A stretch of 64,000 nt of DNA from Pantoea endophytica. GTDB taxonomy: Bacteria; Pseudomonadota; Gammaproteobacteria; Enterobacterales; Enterobacteriaceae. Below, piece after piece: positions 34,529 through 43,796 of this stretch. The notes beneath the pieces were generated by a model, which worked only from the letters and a program-made list of their open reading frames with translations, was not told the DNA's origin and ran no database searches. The stretch's first letter is position 1. Each line of letters starts with the position of its first letter. Both the position numbers and the translations under genes were made by a program. The stretch covers positions 412,649 to 476,648 of the forward strand of contig NZ_PJRT01000009.1 in assembly GCF_002858935.1 (NCBI RefSeq), written 5' to 3'.

Positions 34529-35689
34529 ATGAAAGTGGGCATTATTGGTCTGGGCTTTCGGCTTTCCCATGTGGTGAAAGAGTTCAACAAAGCCGACACA
34601 GCGTTTTCCGTGGTGGGTTATGTCGATCCGGCTCCGGCGGGATTACCGAATCTGCACAGCTTTGGCATCGACGCGGGCACCGCGTTTGCTAGCGTGGATG
34701 CGCTGTTGCAACACGGCGGCTTTGATCTGCTGCTGGTGGGTTCGCCGAACTTTATGCACCTTGAACACATTCGTCAGGGCTTAGCGGCGGGCTACACGGT
34801 GTTCACCGAGAAGCCGGTGGTGATCAACGAAGAGCAGACCATGGCGATGGCGCAGCTGGTGCAGCAATATGGTCACGAGCGCATTCTGGTCGGTTTGGTG
34901 TTGCGCTACTCGCCGCTCTATCGCGACCTGCTCACCGCGCGTGATGAAAATCGCCTCGGCGAAATCACCTCAATTGAAGCCACCGAACACATCAAGCCGT
35001 ATCACGGTGCGTTCTTCCAGCGCGACTGGCGCCGTCTGGAGAAGTACGCCGGCCCGTATATTCTGGAAAAATGCTGCCACGATATCGATCTTTATCAGGG
35101 TCTGGTCGGCGAGCGTCCGGTTCGTGTTGCCAGCTTTGGCGGACGCAAAAACTTCACCCCGCAGCACGCGCCTAAAGGTGCGGTAACAGCACAGTCAGAG
35201 GTGTATCACGTTAAACCGAGCGGCTGGTCGAGTACCGATGCGGTGTTTGACGGCGATGCCGACATCGTCGATTACCAAACCGCACTGATTGAGTATGCCG
35301 GTGGCGCGACCCTCGCCTTCCACGCCAACCTTAATGTACCGGATGAGTTCCGCCGCTTCTGCGTGATGGGCACCGATGGCATGGCCGAAGGTGACTTCGT
35401 GCGTAACTACTTCCGCGTGCACAACGCGCGCACCGGTGCGCGCGAAGTGGATACCGAGTATGACGGCAACGCCTATGACGGGCATTACGGCGCAGATGCG
35501 CTGATGGCCGAAGAGATTGTGAAACACATTACACAGGGAACGCCGCTGAAGGTTTCAGTGGTGGACGCATTGGAAGCGGGCCTCACTGCGATCAAAATCG
35601 ATGAAGCGCGAAAATCGAAAACCGTGGTGGATATGACGGAGAGTTGGAAAAAATTTGACGCCAACCTGGGGAAAGCAGCAATCGCGTAA
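34529..35689 (+). CDS. Gfo/Idh/MocA family oxidoreductase
   Basis: 386 residues. The Rossmann start is MKVGIIGLGFRLSHVVKEF (an unusual glycine loop with F-R in place of G/A-x-x-G), the EKP motif is YTVFTEKPVVINEEQ near 95 and the candidate catalytic stretch is EKCCHDIDLYQGL near 190. Probably oxidises a sugar derivative with NAD(P). AGGGG precedes the ATG. Divergent from the kinase-ROK operon, it completes the oligosaccharide locus. It differs clearly from the other two family members in the window. Confidence 0.87.
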   Translation: MKVGIIGLGFRLSHVVKEFNKADTAFSVVGYVDPAPAGLPNLHSFGIDAGTAFASVDALLQHGGFDLLLVGSPNFMHLEHIRQGLAAGYTVFTEKPVVINEEQTMAMAQLVQQYGHERILVGLVLRYSPLYRDLLTARDENRLGEITSIEATEHIKPYHGAFFQRDWRRLEKYAGPYILEKCCHDIDLYQGLVGERPVRVASFGGRKNFTPQHAPKGAVTAQSEVYHVKPSGWSSTDAVFDGDADIVDYQTALIEYAGGATLAFHANLNVPDEFRRFCVMGTDGMAEGDFVRNYFRVHNARTGAREVDTEYDGNAYDGHYGADALMAEEIVKHITQGTPLKVSVVDALEAGLTAIKIDEARKSKTVVDMTESWKKFDANLGKAAIA

Positions 35690-35694
35690 GACAC

Positions 35695-35743
35695 GCGCAA
35701 TAAATTGCGCCGCTACAAACCGTAGCGGCGCGATTCATCGCGC
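35695..35743. repeat. GTAGCGGCGCG palindromic repeat, compact copy
   Basis: GCGCAATAAATTGCGCCGCT(AC) and (GT)AGCGGCGCGATTCATCGCGC are inverted around AAACC, between two converging genes. This is the shortest complete copy in the window and probably also terminates transcription. Confidence 0.8.
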
Positions 35744-35753
35744 GATGTTGAAG

Positions 35754-36992
35754 TTAGGTAACGGTTTCGTTTTCCAGCTTCTGCCGCTTACGCAGATGCG
35801 GGAAAATCGTCATCCACACGCCCACCACGATCAGCGTGCCGATGCCGCCAATCGCCGCCGCGGGCACTGCGCCCATCCATGCCGCCAGTAAACCTGACTC
35901 AAACTCGCCGAGCTGATTCGAGGTATTAATGAAGATGGCGTTGACCGCATTCACGCGGCCACGCATGTCATCCGGCGTATCGAGTTGCACCAGCGCGCCG
36001 CGAATCACCATGCTGACCATATCGAAGCCGCCCAATGCCGCCAGCGCGATCACCGACAGCCACAGCTGCGTGGAGAGCGCGAACACCAGCGTCGCCACGC
36101 CAAAACCGGCCACCGAGCCGAACATGATCATGCCGACGTTCTTTTCCAGCTTGTGACGACTCAGCCACACGCCAACCAGCAGCGCACCGACCGACGGCGC
36201 GCCGCGCAGGATGCCCAAGCCCCACGGCCCGGTATGCAGGATATCTTGCGCGAAGATCGGCAGCAGCGCGGTGGCGCCACCTAGCAGCACGGCAAACAGA
36301 TCGAGTGAAATCACGCCGAGCACATCTTTGCGATCGCGGATAAAGCGCACGCCCGCAAACAGGTTCGGCAGATTCATCGGCAAGCGCGCCTGCGGCGGCC
36401 GCTCATAGCGCAGTCGGCTCACCAGCACGATGGAGAACAGATAGAACAGCGCCGAGACGCCATACACCACTTCCGGACCGGCGACATAAAGGAAGCCACC
36501 GAGCGTTGGGCCGATAATCACCGCCGCCTGTCCGCCCACCGAACTGGCGGCCATGGCGCGCGCCAGAATCGGCGGCGGCACCAGCGCCGGCAGCATCGAG
36601 GTAATCGCTGGCCACTCAAGCGCCTTGGCGACGGAGATCAGAAACACCAATCCCCAAATCTCGATCTTGCCCGCCCAGTTCATCAGCGTGAGCGCAACCA
36701 GCCCCAGCAGCGCCAGCCACTCAATAAATTGTCCGAGCAATACGATACGACGACGGTCAAGCTGATCGGCCAGATGCCCGGCGGGCAGCGCCAGCAGTAC
36801 AGAAGGCAGAAACTGCATCAGACCGATCATGCCGAGCGCCATCGCGCTGTGGGTCAGCGCGTAGATTTGCCAGCTGACCGCGACCGAAAACATTTGAAAA
36901 CCAAACGATGAACAGGTGCGCGCCAGCCAAAAGGCGACAAACGACCTGTGCCGCAGCAATGAATCCTCTGCTGCGGAGACTGGAGAACCCAT
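35754..36992 (-). CDS. MFS transporter, EntS-like (MFS_3)
   Basis: 412 residues with about 12 membrane helices. FVAFWLARTCSSFGFQMFSV at the N-terminus, PAGHLADQLDRRRIVLLGQF (the loop 2-3 motif) and DMRGRVNAVNAIFINTSNQL are typical of the MFS_3/EntS group of exporters. The substrate is unknown; the group includes enterobactin and drug exporters. ATG 36992 has a weak GGGAT ribosome site. It stands alone and converges on the oligosaccharide locus. Confidence 0.88.
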   Translation of the reverse strand: MGSPVSAAEDSLLRHRSFVAFWLARTCSSFGFQMFSVAVSWQIYALTHSAMALGMIGLMQFLPSVLLALPAGHLADQLDRRRIVLLGQFIEWLALLGLVALTLMNWAGKIEIWGLVFLISVAKALEWPAITSMLPALVPPPILARAMAASSVGGQAAVIIGPTLGGFLYVAGPEVVYGVSALFYLFSIVLVSRLRYERPPQARLPMNLPNLFAGVRFIRDRKDVLGVISLDLFAVLLGGATALLPIFAQDILHTGPWGLGILRGAPSVGALLVGVWLSRHKLEKNVGMIMFGSVAGFGVATLVFALSTQLWLSVIALAALGGFDMVSMVIRGALVQLDTPDDMRGRVNAVNAIFINTSNQLGEFESGLLAAWMGAVPAAAIGGIGTLIVVGVWMTIFPHLRKRQKLENETVT

Positions 36993-37411
36993 AGTTTTAT
37001 CCCATCCTAAACAATTACATCGGTTAGCGTCGTTGCACTAACCTGGTGAAAAGCCACGTTGCGGCTTCCGCTTTATTTTTTCAGGCCACAGAGTGCGGCA
37101 TCTTACTGAGCCAGGCAATGGCTAGCCGTGCTGTTTAAAAACAGAAGCTTATCCAAAAATTAGCTAAGCATGGAGCTCTTAATATTAGCAGGCTGATGAT
37201 TATGAGATGAAAATATCCAAAAGTTTCCCAATATGGCAATAGCCGATTAATTCATCCTGCTCAGCGCCTAATATCTCTCTATCAGTGACAGTTAAAAAAA
37301 GGTGATCTTGATAAACAAAACGATCTATATTGACTGTGTTTAGATTTCATTATCCCGCCGTCCTTATAATAATTAAGACGCTCCAGTTAATTAATTTATT
37401 CACAGAGATAA
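36993..37411. other. 419-base intergenic region, AT-rich
   Basis: Divergent gap between the MFS gene and the EAL-like gene. It is low in G+C, particularly from 37130 to 37400. I see no open reading frame, strong palindrome or convincing promoter pair, although both flanking genes must be read from here. Confidence 0.5.
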
Positions 37412-38011
37412 ATGGAAAACAGTTCTTATAATCCTTATGTTACTGAGCGCATCCATCGCTTCGACGGGGCGCTAGCTGGCGTGTGTTATTCAGCCCCCTT
37501 TATGCATTGCGAACAGGAAAACACAGCAATACTTAATGGACACAACATAATTTCGCTGCATAATCAGTTGCCGGATACACCCGAATTAATAATCATCCCG
37601 TTAACGGGAAATAACCTTATGCGTTTTTTACAGGATCCGGAAATTTATTCCAGCCTGCAGGATGAGAATGTACAGCTGGCAATCAATTATGCCGATTTAG
37701 TTCAGCAAGATAGTGCTTTACGTAGGGCCGCAGAGCGTTTCTCATTTTGGCTCTATGATTTGGCACCGCCCGGCACCTGCTGGAAGAATATCGCTGCGTT
37801 TCCATTTAGCGGTATTGCGCTGACCGACGAGTTTTTTCACGATAATTATCTCAAGTTCAGCTTTCCTTTTCTGCTGGAATCCTGTCGTGAAAGAGAAGTG
37901 GAAGTAATATTACGCACGCCACAGTTAACGTTGCCCGCTGAGCACTATGCGCAACTTAATTTGAGCGGCTGGCAGGAACAACACACCAGCAGCACGCTGT
38001 TTGAAGGGTAA
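37412..38011 (+). CDS. Probable degenerate EAL-domain protein (YdiV-like), low-G+C
   Basis: 199 residues, not confidently recognised. The second half can be aligned by eye with the end of EAL domains: FWLYDLAPPGTCWKNI (112-127) at the LDDFG place, FPFSGIALTDEFF (130-142) at the yIKlDrsF place, FPFLLESCREREVEVILRTP (151-170) at the IIVEGVE place and LSGWQEQHTSSTLF (184-197) at the gyyfs place. None of the catalytic acidic motifs (EAL, DDFGTG, EGVE) is kept, so it could not cut cyclic di-GMP. By analogy with YdiV it may act by protein binding, for instance on flagellar control. The upstream region is AT-rich and the gene is lower in G+C than gcd. Alternative: an unrelated orphan protein. Confidence 0.45.
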   Translation: MENSSYNPYVTERIHRFDGALAGVCYSAPFMHCEQENTAILNGHNIISLHNQLPDTPELIIIPLTGNNLMRFLQDPEIYSSLQDENVQLAINYADLVQQDSALRRAAERFSFWLYDLAPPGTCWKNIAAFPFSGIALTDEFFHDNYLKFSFPFLLESCREREVEVILRTPQLTLPAEHYAQLNLSGWQEQHTSSTLFEG

Positions 38012-38035
38012 ACGTTTACACAATGTGTTGCTCTT

Positions 38036-38071
38036 AGGTGTTGTGGCCCGATCTAACCGGACATAACACCT
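38036..38071 (+). terminator. Possible terminator after the EAL-like gene
   Basis: AGGTGTTGTG (38036-38045) pairs with CATAACACCT (38062-38071) with one wobble, over a 16-base loop, followed by TTATTCCCT. The long loop makes it a weak call. The rest of the gap to gcd (38072-38295) shows nothing I can name. Confidence 0.4.
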
Positions 38072-38295
38072 TTATTCCCTCATAAAATGTCGCAGTACTT
38101 CCCTTCAACGAGTGCAAAGCACTAAAAATATCAAACCCTTTAACGTTTTTAAGATAAAATTTAACGCAAAGGGAACATCTCGCCGCACGGAAAGCGTCGC
38201 TCGAACCGTTTCGTTATTTCGTACTCTATGTCGGGAAGCAACCCAACGCGTTGTTTCCTTTTTAGTTTTTAATGGCAAAGAAAGAGGTCAATATT

Positions 38296-40686
38296 ATGGG
38301 GAAAGCTTCCTCATCTTTTGGCGTAATCCGTTTTCTCACAGTGCTGTTTGCACTGCTGACGGGCGCGTTTATGCTGGTTGGTGGCGTTTGGTTAGCCGCC
38401 ATTGGTGGTTCCTGGTACTACGTTATTGGCGGTGTGGTCATGTTGATCACCGCTATTCTGCTGTGGCGCCGTAGCGGCTCAGCATTACTGCTGTACGCAT
38501 TGCTGCTGTTGGCAACGCTGGTGTGGGGCGTGTGGGAAGTCGGTTTCGACTTCTGGGCGCTGGCACCGCGTACCGATGTGCTGGTGATCTTCGGCATCTG
38601 GCTGATTCTGCCGTTTGTGTATCGCGGTCTAAATAATGCCGGCAAAGGCGCTCTGGCGCTGCTGTCAGTGGCGCTGCTTGCCAGCGTACTGGTGCTGGCG
38701 TGGGCGGTATTCCACGATCCGCAAGAGCTGAACGGTGAAATTCCAGCGACAGCAGCCAATGCTCCGCAGGCACAGCCGCTGAGCAACATCGCTGATGCTG
38801 ACTGGCCGGCGTATGCGCGTGACCAGCAAGGCACCCGCTTCTCCCCGCTGAAGCAGATCAACACCGGTAACGTTAAAGAGCTGCAGGTTGCCTGGCAGTT
38901 CCAGACCGGCGATTTGAAGACGCCAAACGATCCGGGCGAAATCACCGATGAAGTCACGCCAATCAAAATCCGTGACACCCTGTATCTCTGCTCACCGCAC
39001 CAGATTCTGTTTGCGCTGGATGCCAAAACCGGTAAGCAGAAGTGGAAATTTGATCCGGGCCTGAAGCCGAATCCAACCTTCCAGCACGTGACCTGCCGTG
39101 GCGTTTCTTACCACGAAGTGCCTGCTGCGGCCGATGCGGCCAATACCCAACCTGCGCTGTGCTCACGCCGCATTTACCTGCCGGTGAATGATGGCCGCAT
39201 GTTCGCGCTGGATGCGGAAACCGGTGAACGTTGTGCTGCCTTTGGCAACAACGGTGAACTGGATCTGCAGCACAAGCAGCCGGTATTGACGCCAGGCCAG
39301 TATGAGCCGACGTCGCCGCCGGTCATCACCGACACCACCATCGTGGTCGCGGGTGCGGTCACCGATAACTACTCTACCCGTGAGCCGTCAGGCGCCATCC
39401 GTGGCTTCGACGTTAACACCGGTAAACTGCTGTGGGTGTTCGATCCGGGTGCCAAAGATCCAAACGCGATTCCAGCGGATGAACACAGCTTCACCATGAA
39501 TTCACCGAACTCATGGGCACCGGCGGTGTACGATCCGAAACTGGATATCGTTTACCTGCCGATGGGTGTGTCAACGCCAGATATCTGGGGCGGCAACCGC
39601 ACACCAGAGCAGGAACGTTATGCAAGCAGCGTACTGGCGCTGAACGCCACCACCGGTAAACTGGTGTGGTCGTATCAGACCGTGCATCACGACCTGTGGG
39701 ATATGGACCTGCCGTCGCAGCCGACGCTGGCCGATATCACGACTAAAGATGGCAAAACCGTACCGGTGATTTATTCACCGGCGAAAACCGGTAACATCTT
39801 TGTCCTGGATCGTCGTACCGGTGAGCCGGTTGTCCCTGCGCCAGAAACTCCGGTTCCACAGGGTGCCGCTAAAGGTGACCACGTTGCGCCTACTCAGCCG
39901 TACTCCGAACTGACCTTCCGTCCGAAACAGAATCTGACGGACAAGGACATGTGGGGCGCGACGATGTACGACCAGCTGGTGTGCCGCGTGATCTTCAAGC
40001 GTCTGCGCTATGAAGGTCCGTTCACCCCGCCGTCTGAGCAAGGTACGCTGGTGTTCCCAGGCAACCTTGGCATGTTCGAATGGGGCGGTATCGCAGTTGA
40101 CCCACATCGTCAGATTGCGATTGCTAACCCAATGGCGCTGCCGTTTGTGTCCAAGCTGGTTCCGCGCGGTCCGGGCAACCCGATCGAGCCACCGGCTGAC
40201 GACAAAGGTGGTTCAGGTACCGAAACCGGTATCCAGCCACAGTACGGCGTACCGTACGGCGTGGAGCTGAATCCGTTCCTGTCACCGTTTGGTCTGCCAT
40301 GTAAACAACCGGCGTGGGGCTATGTCTCCGCAGTTGATCTGAAGACCAACGAAACCGTGTGGAAAAAACGCATTGGTACGGTCCGCGATAGCGCGCCAGT
40401 GCCGCTGCCGTTCAAAATGGGTATGCCAATGCTGGGCGGCCCAATCACCACCGCCGGTAACGTGTTCTTCATTGGTGCCACCGCAGATAACTACCTGCGT
40501 GCGTTCGACACCAATACCGGTGAAATGCTGTGGCAGGCACGTCTGCCAGCAGGCGGCCAGGCAACGCCGATGACCTATGAAGTGGATGGCAAGCAGTACG
40601 TTGTTATCGCTGCCGGTGGTCACGGTTCGTTTGGCACCAAGCTGGGCGATTATGTGATTGCTTATGCACTGCCTGATGCGAAGTAA
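38296..40686 (+). CDS. gcd: Quinoprotein (PQQ) glucose dehydrogenase, membrane-bound
   Basis: 796 residues, the same length as Escherichia coli Gcd. Five N-terminal membrane helices (residues 8-145, with GGSWYYVIGG and WGVWEVGFDFWAL) are followed by a periplasmic eight-bladed PQQ propeller. Family stretches include DWPAYARDQQGTRFSPLKQI, FQHVTCRGVSYHE, NSPNSWAPAVYDPKLD, VHHDLWDMDLPSQPTL and AAGGHGSFGTKLGDY. It oxidises glucose to gluconolactone in the periplasm and passes electrons to ubiquinone. The ATG at 38296 is chosen because AGAGG lies 8 bases upstream; the ATG at 38272 has none. No pqq genes are in the window. With the gluconate dehydrogenase at 58426-62278 it can form a periplasmic direct-oxidation route. 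Confidence 0.97.
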   Translation: MGKASSSFGVIRFLTVLFALLTGAFMLVGGVWLAAIGGSWYYVIGGVVMLITAILLWRRSGSALLLYALLLLATLVWGVWEVGFDFWALAPRTDVLVIFGIWLILPFVYRGLNNAGKGALALLSVALLASVLVLAWAVFHDPQELNGEIPATAANAPQAQPLSNIADADWPAYARDQQGTRFSPLKQINTGNVKELQVAWQFQTGDLKTPNDPGEITDEVTPIKIRDTLYLCSPHQILFALDAKTGKQKWKFDPGLKPNPTFQHVTCRGVSYHEVPAAADAANTQPALCSRRIYLPVNDGRMFALDAETGERCAAFGNNGELDLQHKQPVLTPGQYEPTSPPVITDTTIVVAGAVTDNYSTREPSGAIRGFDVNTGKLLWVFDPGAKDPNAIPADEHSFTMNSPNSWAPAVYDPKLDIVYLPMGVSTPDIWGGNRTPEQERYASSVLALNATTGKLVWSYQTVHHDLWDMDLPSQPTLADITTKDGKTVPVIYSPAKTGNIFVLDRRTGEPVVPAPETPVPQGAAKGDHVAPTQPYSELTFRPKQNLTDKDMWGATMYDQLVCRVIFKRLRYEGPFTPPSEQGTLVFPGNLGMFEWGGIAVDPHRQIAIANPMALPFVSKLVPRGPGNPIEPPADDKGGSGTETGIQPQYGVPYGVELNPFLSPFGLPCKQPAWGYVSAVDLKTNETVWKKRIGTVRDSAPVPLPFKMGMPMLGGPITTAGNVFFIGATADNYLRAFDTNTGEMLWQARLPAGGQATPMTYEVDGKQYVVIAAGGHGSFGTKLGDYVIAYALPDAK

Positions 40687-40714
40687 GTTTTCGCGTTGAT
40701 GTGTTGATGTAATG

Positions 40715-40745
40715 AAAAGGCGGACTGCGAAGTCCGCCTTTTTTT
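40715..40745 (+). terminator. Rho-independent terminator of gcd
   Basis: AAAAGGCGGACT (40715-40726) pairs with AGTCCGCCTTTT across a GCGA loop and ends in seven T's. This is a textbook terminator 28 bases after the stop. Confidence 0.95.
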
Positions 40746-40773
40746 ATGCTCAATGTTTTGTTATTGCACACTT

Positions 40774-40853
40774 CGTAGCGGCGCGATTCATCGCGCATAT
40801 CAATGGCGGCTCGACGCCCATCCAGGCATTGCGCAATAAATTGCGCCGCTACG
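40774..40853. repeat. GTAGCGGCGCG palindromic repeat, 80-bp copy A
   Basis: CGTAGCGGCGCGATTCATCG opens the element and CAATAAATTGCGCCGCTACG closes it as the inverted arm, with ATCAATGGCGGCTCGACGCC-type sequence between. It has the same 80-bp length and most of the same core as copy B at 43162-43241, in the same orientation. Confidence 0.85.
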
Positions 40854-40872
40854 GTATGTGCGGGTTTTAACT

Positions 40873-42084
40873 TCAACGCTTGCGCAGCACCCGGGCATTT
40901 AACAGCGCGCACAGCGCCATGATCACACAGGTCGCCATAAACACCGGCCGCATACCAAACGCGCCGCCAATAAAGCCGCCGAACAGCGGACCTGAAACCT
41001 GACCGACATACTGCGCCGAGGTTGAATAACCCAGCATCTTGCCCACCTGCGACTGCGGCACGCTGTGACGAATCAGCGCGGTGACGCACGGCATCAATCC
41101 ACCCAGCGCCATACCCATCAGAAAACGCAGCACCACCAATTGCCACGCTTCGCGGATAAACGCCTGCGGGATCAGCAGCAGCGCGCAGGCTATCAGCCCA
41201 TACACCAGCACGCGACCATGCCCGACGCGATCGGCCAGCCGTCCCAGACGTGGCGCGGAAATAATGCTGCCGAGCGCGGCGGCGGCCATCACCAATCCGG
41301 CGGTGACGGTGATGGCGTGATCGCCGTTAACAAACTGGCCGATATACAGCGTGATGATCGGCTCAATCGACATATTGGCGAAAATCAGCAGCATGCCCGA
41401 CAGCCACATTAGCCGCACCACCGGCAAATTGAGTGACTTCGCATCGTCAGCACTCTTCTGTGGGGTTTTCTTGCCAGAGGAGCGCGGCACCTCTTTCAGC
41501 AAAAAGGTCGTCGCGAGGAAGGCGAGAAAAATCACCGCGCCGGTCAGCCAGAAGGTGTGACGAATGCCAATCAGCGGCGGCAACACGCCGCCCAGCAGCG
41601 GCCCCACCACGTTGCCGGCCATAATGCCGGATGACAGCACGCCGAGCGCCCAGCCGGTTTGTTCTTTCGGCGTTTGCGCCGCCACCAGAATGGTCGATCC
41701 CGAGGCGTAGCCGCCGAGCAAACCCGCCAGCAAACGCAGCGCCACCAGCTGCCACGGCGCGGTGGCCATACCAATCAGCGACATGGCAATCGCCATGCCG
41801 AGGCTGGCGCGGATCAGCATCAGTTTGCGGCCATAGCGATCGGCCAGTTTGCCCCATAACGGCGCGGTCAGGGCGGCGCTGAGGAAGGTGGCGCCGTAGG
41901 CCGCACCCGACCAGCGCGCAATCGCCGCGGGTTCCTGCACGCCGAGTTGCTGCACGTAGAGCGGCAGAAACGGCAACAGCAGCGTCATCGCCACAATGGT
42001 GCTGAACGAACCCAGCACGCAGACACACAAATTTCGCTTCCAGTGTTGCTGTTCGGGCGCTAACGCGAGTGGAGGTTGCTGCAT
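40873..42084 (-). CDS. MFS multidrug efflux transporter, MdtG-like
   Basis: 403 residues, about 12 membrane helices. The stretches HWKRNLCVCVLGSF, LPFLPLYVQQLGV, LWGKLADRYGRKLMLIRASL, GWALGVLSSGIMAGN and LSAPRLG-like ISAPRLGRLADRVGHGRVL follow E. coli MdtG closely. It is a proton-driven drug exporter of the DHA1 family, by family knowledge. A LysR regulator gene lies 112 bases upstream on the same strand and may control it. Repeats A and B flank this two-gene block. Confidence 0.85.
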   Translation of the reverse strand: MQQPPLALAPEQQHWKRNLCVCVLGSFSTIVAMTLLLPFLPLYVQQLGVQEPAAIARWSGAAYGATFLSAALTAPLWGKLADRYGRKLMLIRASLGMAIAMSLIGMATAPWQLVALRLLAGLLGGYASGSTILVAAQTPKEQTGWALGVLSSGIMAGNVVGPLLGGVLPPLIGIRHTFWLTGAVIFLAFLATTFLLKEVPRSSGKKTPQKSADDAKSLNLPVVRLMWLSGMLLIFANMSIEPIITLYIGQFVNGDHAITVTAGLVMAAAALGSIISAPRLGRLADRVGHGRVLVYGLIACALLLIPQAFIREAWQLVVLRFLMGMALGGLMPCVTALIRHSVPQSQVGKMLGYSTSAQYVGQVSGPLFGGFIGGAFGMRPVFMATCVIMALCALLNARVLRKR

Positions 42085-42196
42085 GGTGATATCCCTGTTT
42101 TTTGCTTTTTTAGCAGGCTAACAGTGACGTTGCGCAGAAAACAGAGTAGCGCGGATAATTGCCAGGCGGCGCAGCATTGTTGCCAGATAACAACAA

Positions 42197-43087
42197 TTAC
42201 GCTGTACCAAGGGTGTTGATTAACGCATCGCACAGCATGGTGACCGGCGAAGAGGGTTGCGGCTGCTCTTTCAGCAACAGATAGCTGTGCAGGCGATCCA
42301 TTTGCCAATCTGATAGCACCTGCTGGATTTCGCCGCGCGCTAAGGCATCTTGCGTCATATAAGCGGGCAGATAAGCGATGCCGGTGCCCGCCAGTGCGGC
42401 ATTAAGCAGCGCCATGCTGTTGTTGGCGCGGAAACGGCTGTGCACATCCAGCGCCAGGCGCTGTTTATCACGGCGAAACGGCAGCGCGGCGGTGTGCGCC
42501 GGGCCGTGAAACAGCAGCAAGTCGTGACGCATCAGGCGGTCGGGATGATCGATGGGCGCATGCGCCGCCAGATAATCTGGCGTGGCGTACAAGCCCCAAT
42601 CAATGCTGGCGAGTTCACGATAATTGGCCGCGTCGGGCGCACGCGCGCGGATCACAATCGCCACGTCGGCGCTGGGTTGCGGGTCATCGCTGGTGGTGAG
42701 GTCGAGATCGACGTTGATGTGAATATGGCGGCAAATAAAGTCATTCAGCGTGGGGACCACGCACTGACAGCCGTAGGTGATCGGCGCCTGCAAGCGCACA
42801 TTGCCTGCGGGCAGTTGATGTACCTGCTGCACAAAGGCGTCCGCGCGATGCATCTCTTCCAGCATGCGCACGCAGAACGGATAGTAAGCCTGGCCGAGCT
42901 CCGTCAGCACCACTTTGCGCGTGGTGCGCTGCAACAGCTTGATGCCGAGGCGCACTTCCAGTCGCGCCACTTCACGGCTGACGTGCGATTTGGAGACGCC
43001 TAAGGTGCGTGCGGCTTCGCTAAAGCTTTGCCGTTCCACGACGCGTGCAAACAGCATCATGGCGGAGAGATTGTCGCTGTTATCCAT
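42197..43087 (-). CDS. LysR-family transcriptional regulator
   Basis: 296 residues. The N-terminal winged helix reads MMLFARVVERQSFSEAARTL with KSHVSREVARLEVRLGIKLL, belonging to the CrgA/DsdC-like group of LysR proteins with the RTTRKVVLTELG linker. The effector domain (about 90-290) has VRLQAPITYGCQCVVPTLND and GIAYLPAYMTQDALARGEIQ. It probably regulates the MdtG-like exporter gene that follows; the inducer is unknown. Confidence 0.92.
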   Translation of the reverse strand: MDNSDNLSAMMLFARVVERQSFSEAARTLGVSKSHVSREVARLEVRLGIKLLQRTTRKVVLTELGQAYYPFCVRMLEEMHRADAFVQQVHQLPAGNVRLQAPITYGCQCVVPTLNDFICRHIHINVDLDLTTSDDPQPSADVAIVIRARAPDAANYRELASIDWGLYATPDYLAAHAPIDHPDRLMRHDLLLFHGPAHTAALPFRRDKQRLALDVHSRFRANNSMALLNAALAGTGIAYLPAYMTQDALARGEIQQVLSDWQMDRLHSYLLLKEQPQPSSPVTMLCDALINTLGTA

Positions 43088-43161
43088 GTTCTCTGGCAGT
43101 TAAGAGAGTGAGAACAGCAGCTTAAAAGCAAAAGGCGTCATTAGTCCATCAGCGTACATTT

Positions 43162-43241
43162 CGTAGCGGCGCGATTCATCGCGCTTATCAATGATGGCAA
43201 CGAGCCCATCCAGATATTGCGCAATAAATTGCGCCGCTACG
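43162..43241. repeat. GTAGCGGCGCG palindromic repeat, 80-bp copy B
   Basis: Same arms and length as copy A, with differences mainly in the central spacer (ATCAATGATGGCAACGAGCC). Direct orientation relative to copy A, 2.4 kb away. Confidence 0.85.
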
Positions 43242-43262
43242 AATGATGCGCATAGGCATACA

Positions 43263-43631
43263 TCAACTCGCCATCGCCAATGGGAACAATAAACGATCCG
43301 GCTCAACGCGACGCTGGCGGCGCAGCTGGCCTGGCGTCACCATGAAGTAGTTTTTGAAGGTGCGAGTATAAGCCTGCTGCGTATCGAAGCCGTAACTCAT
43401 CGCCACCTGCAAAATCGCCTCATCGCTGTTAATCAGCGTCAGCGCAGATTCGGTTAACCGGCGCTGGCGAATGTACTCGGCCAGTGAAAAGCCGGTGTGC
43501 TGACGGAACAGACGTTGCAGATGCCAGCGGGAGTATCCCGAGCGGCGTGCGACTTCATCCAGATGCAGATCGTGCCCTAAGTTATTCTCTATCCAGTCCA
43601 GCAAACTACGGATAAATTCACGCTGATTCAT
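43263..43631 (-). CDS. AraC-family regulator, SoxS/MarA/RamA size class
   Basis: 122 residues containing only the double helix-turn-helix DNA-binding domain: HLDEVARRSGYSRWHLQRLF, RQHTGFSLAEYIRQRRLTES, and AILQVAMSYGFDTQQAYTRT with FKNYFMVTPGQLRRQ. Single-domain proteins of this type act as monomers and are controlled by their own level rather than by a ligand. A role in drug or oxidative-stress response is likely by family, and an exporter gene is nearby. ATG 43631 follows AGGAGAA. Confidence 0.9.
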   Translation of the reverse strand: MNQREFIRSLLDWIENNLGHDLHLDEVARRSGYSRWHLQRLFRQHTGFSLAEYIRQRRLTESALTLINSDEAILQVAMSYGFDTQQAYTRTFKNYFMVTPGQLRRQRRVEPDRLLFPLAMAS

Positions 43632-43796
43632 GGGATTCTCCTGCGTTGGCAATATGTCCAGTGCCGCCACAATAGCGCGTTAAATTTATCCCTTAATTAG
43701 CAGAAAATTAGCGCAGAATTAGCAAGCGGGAAAACGGGTATAATTCTGGCCTAATTATCTGTCGCTACACTGCGTTCAGTTAAGTTGGAGGGCATC

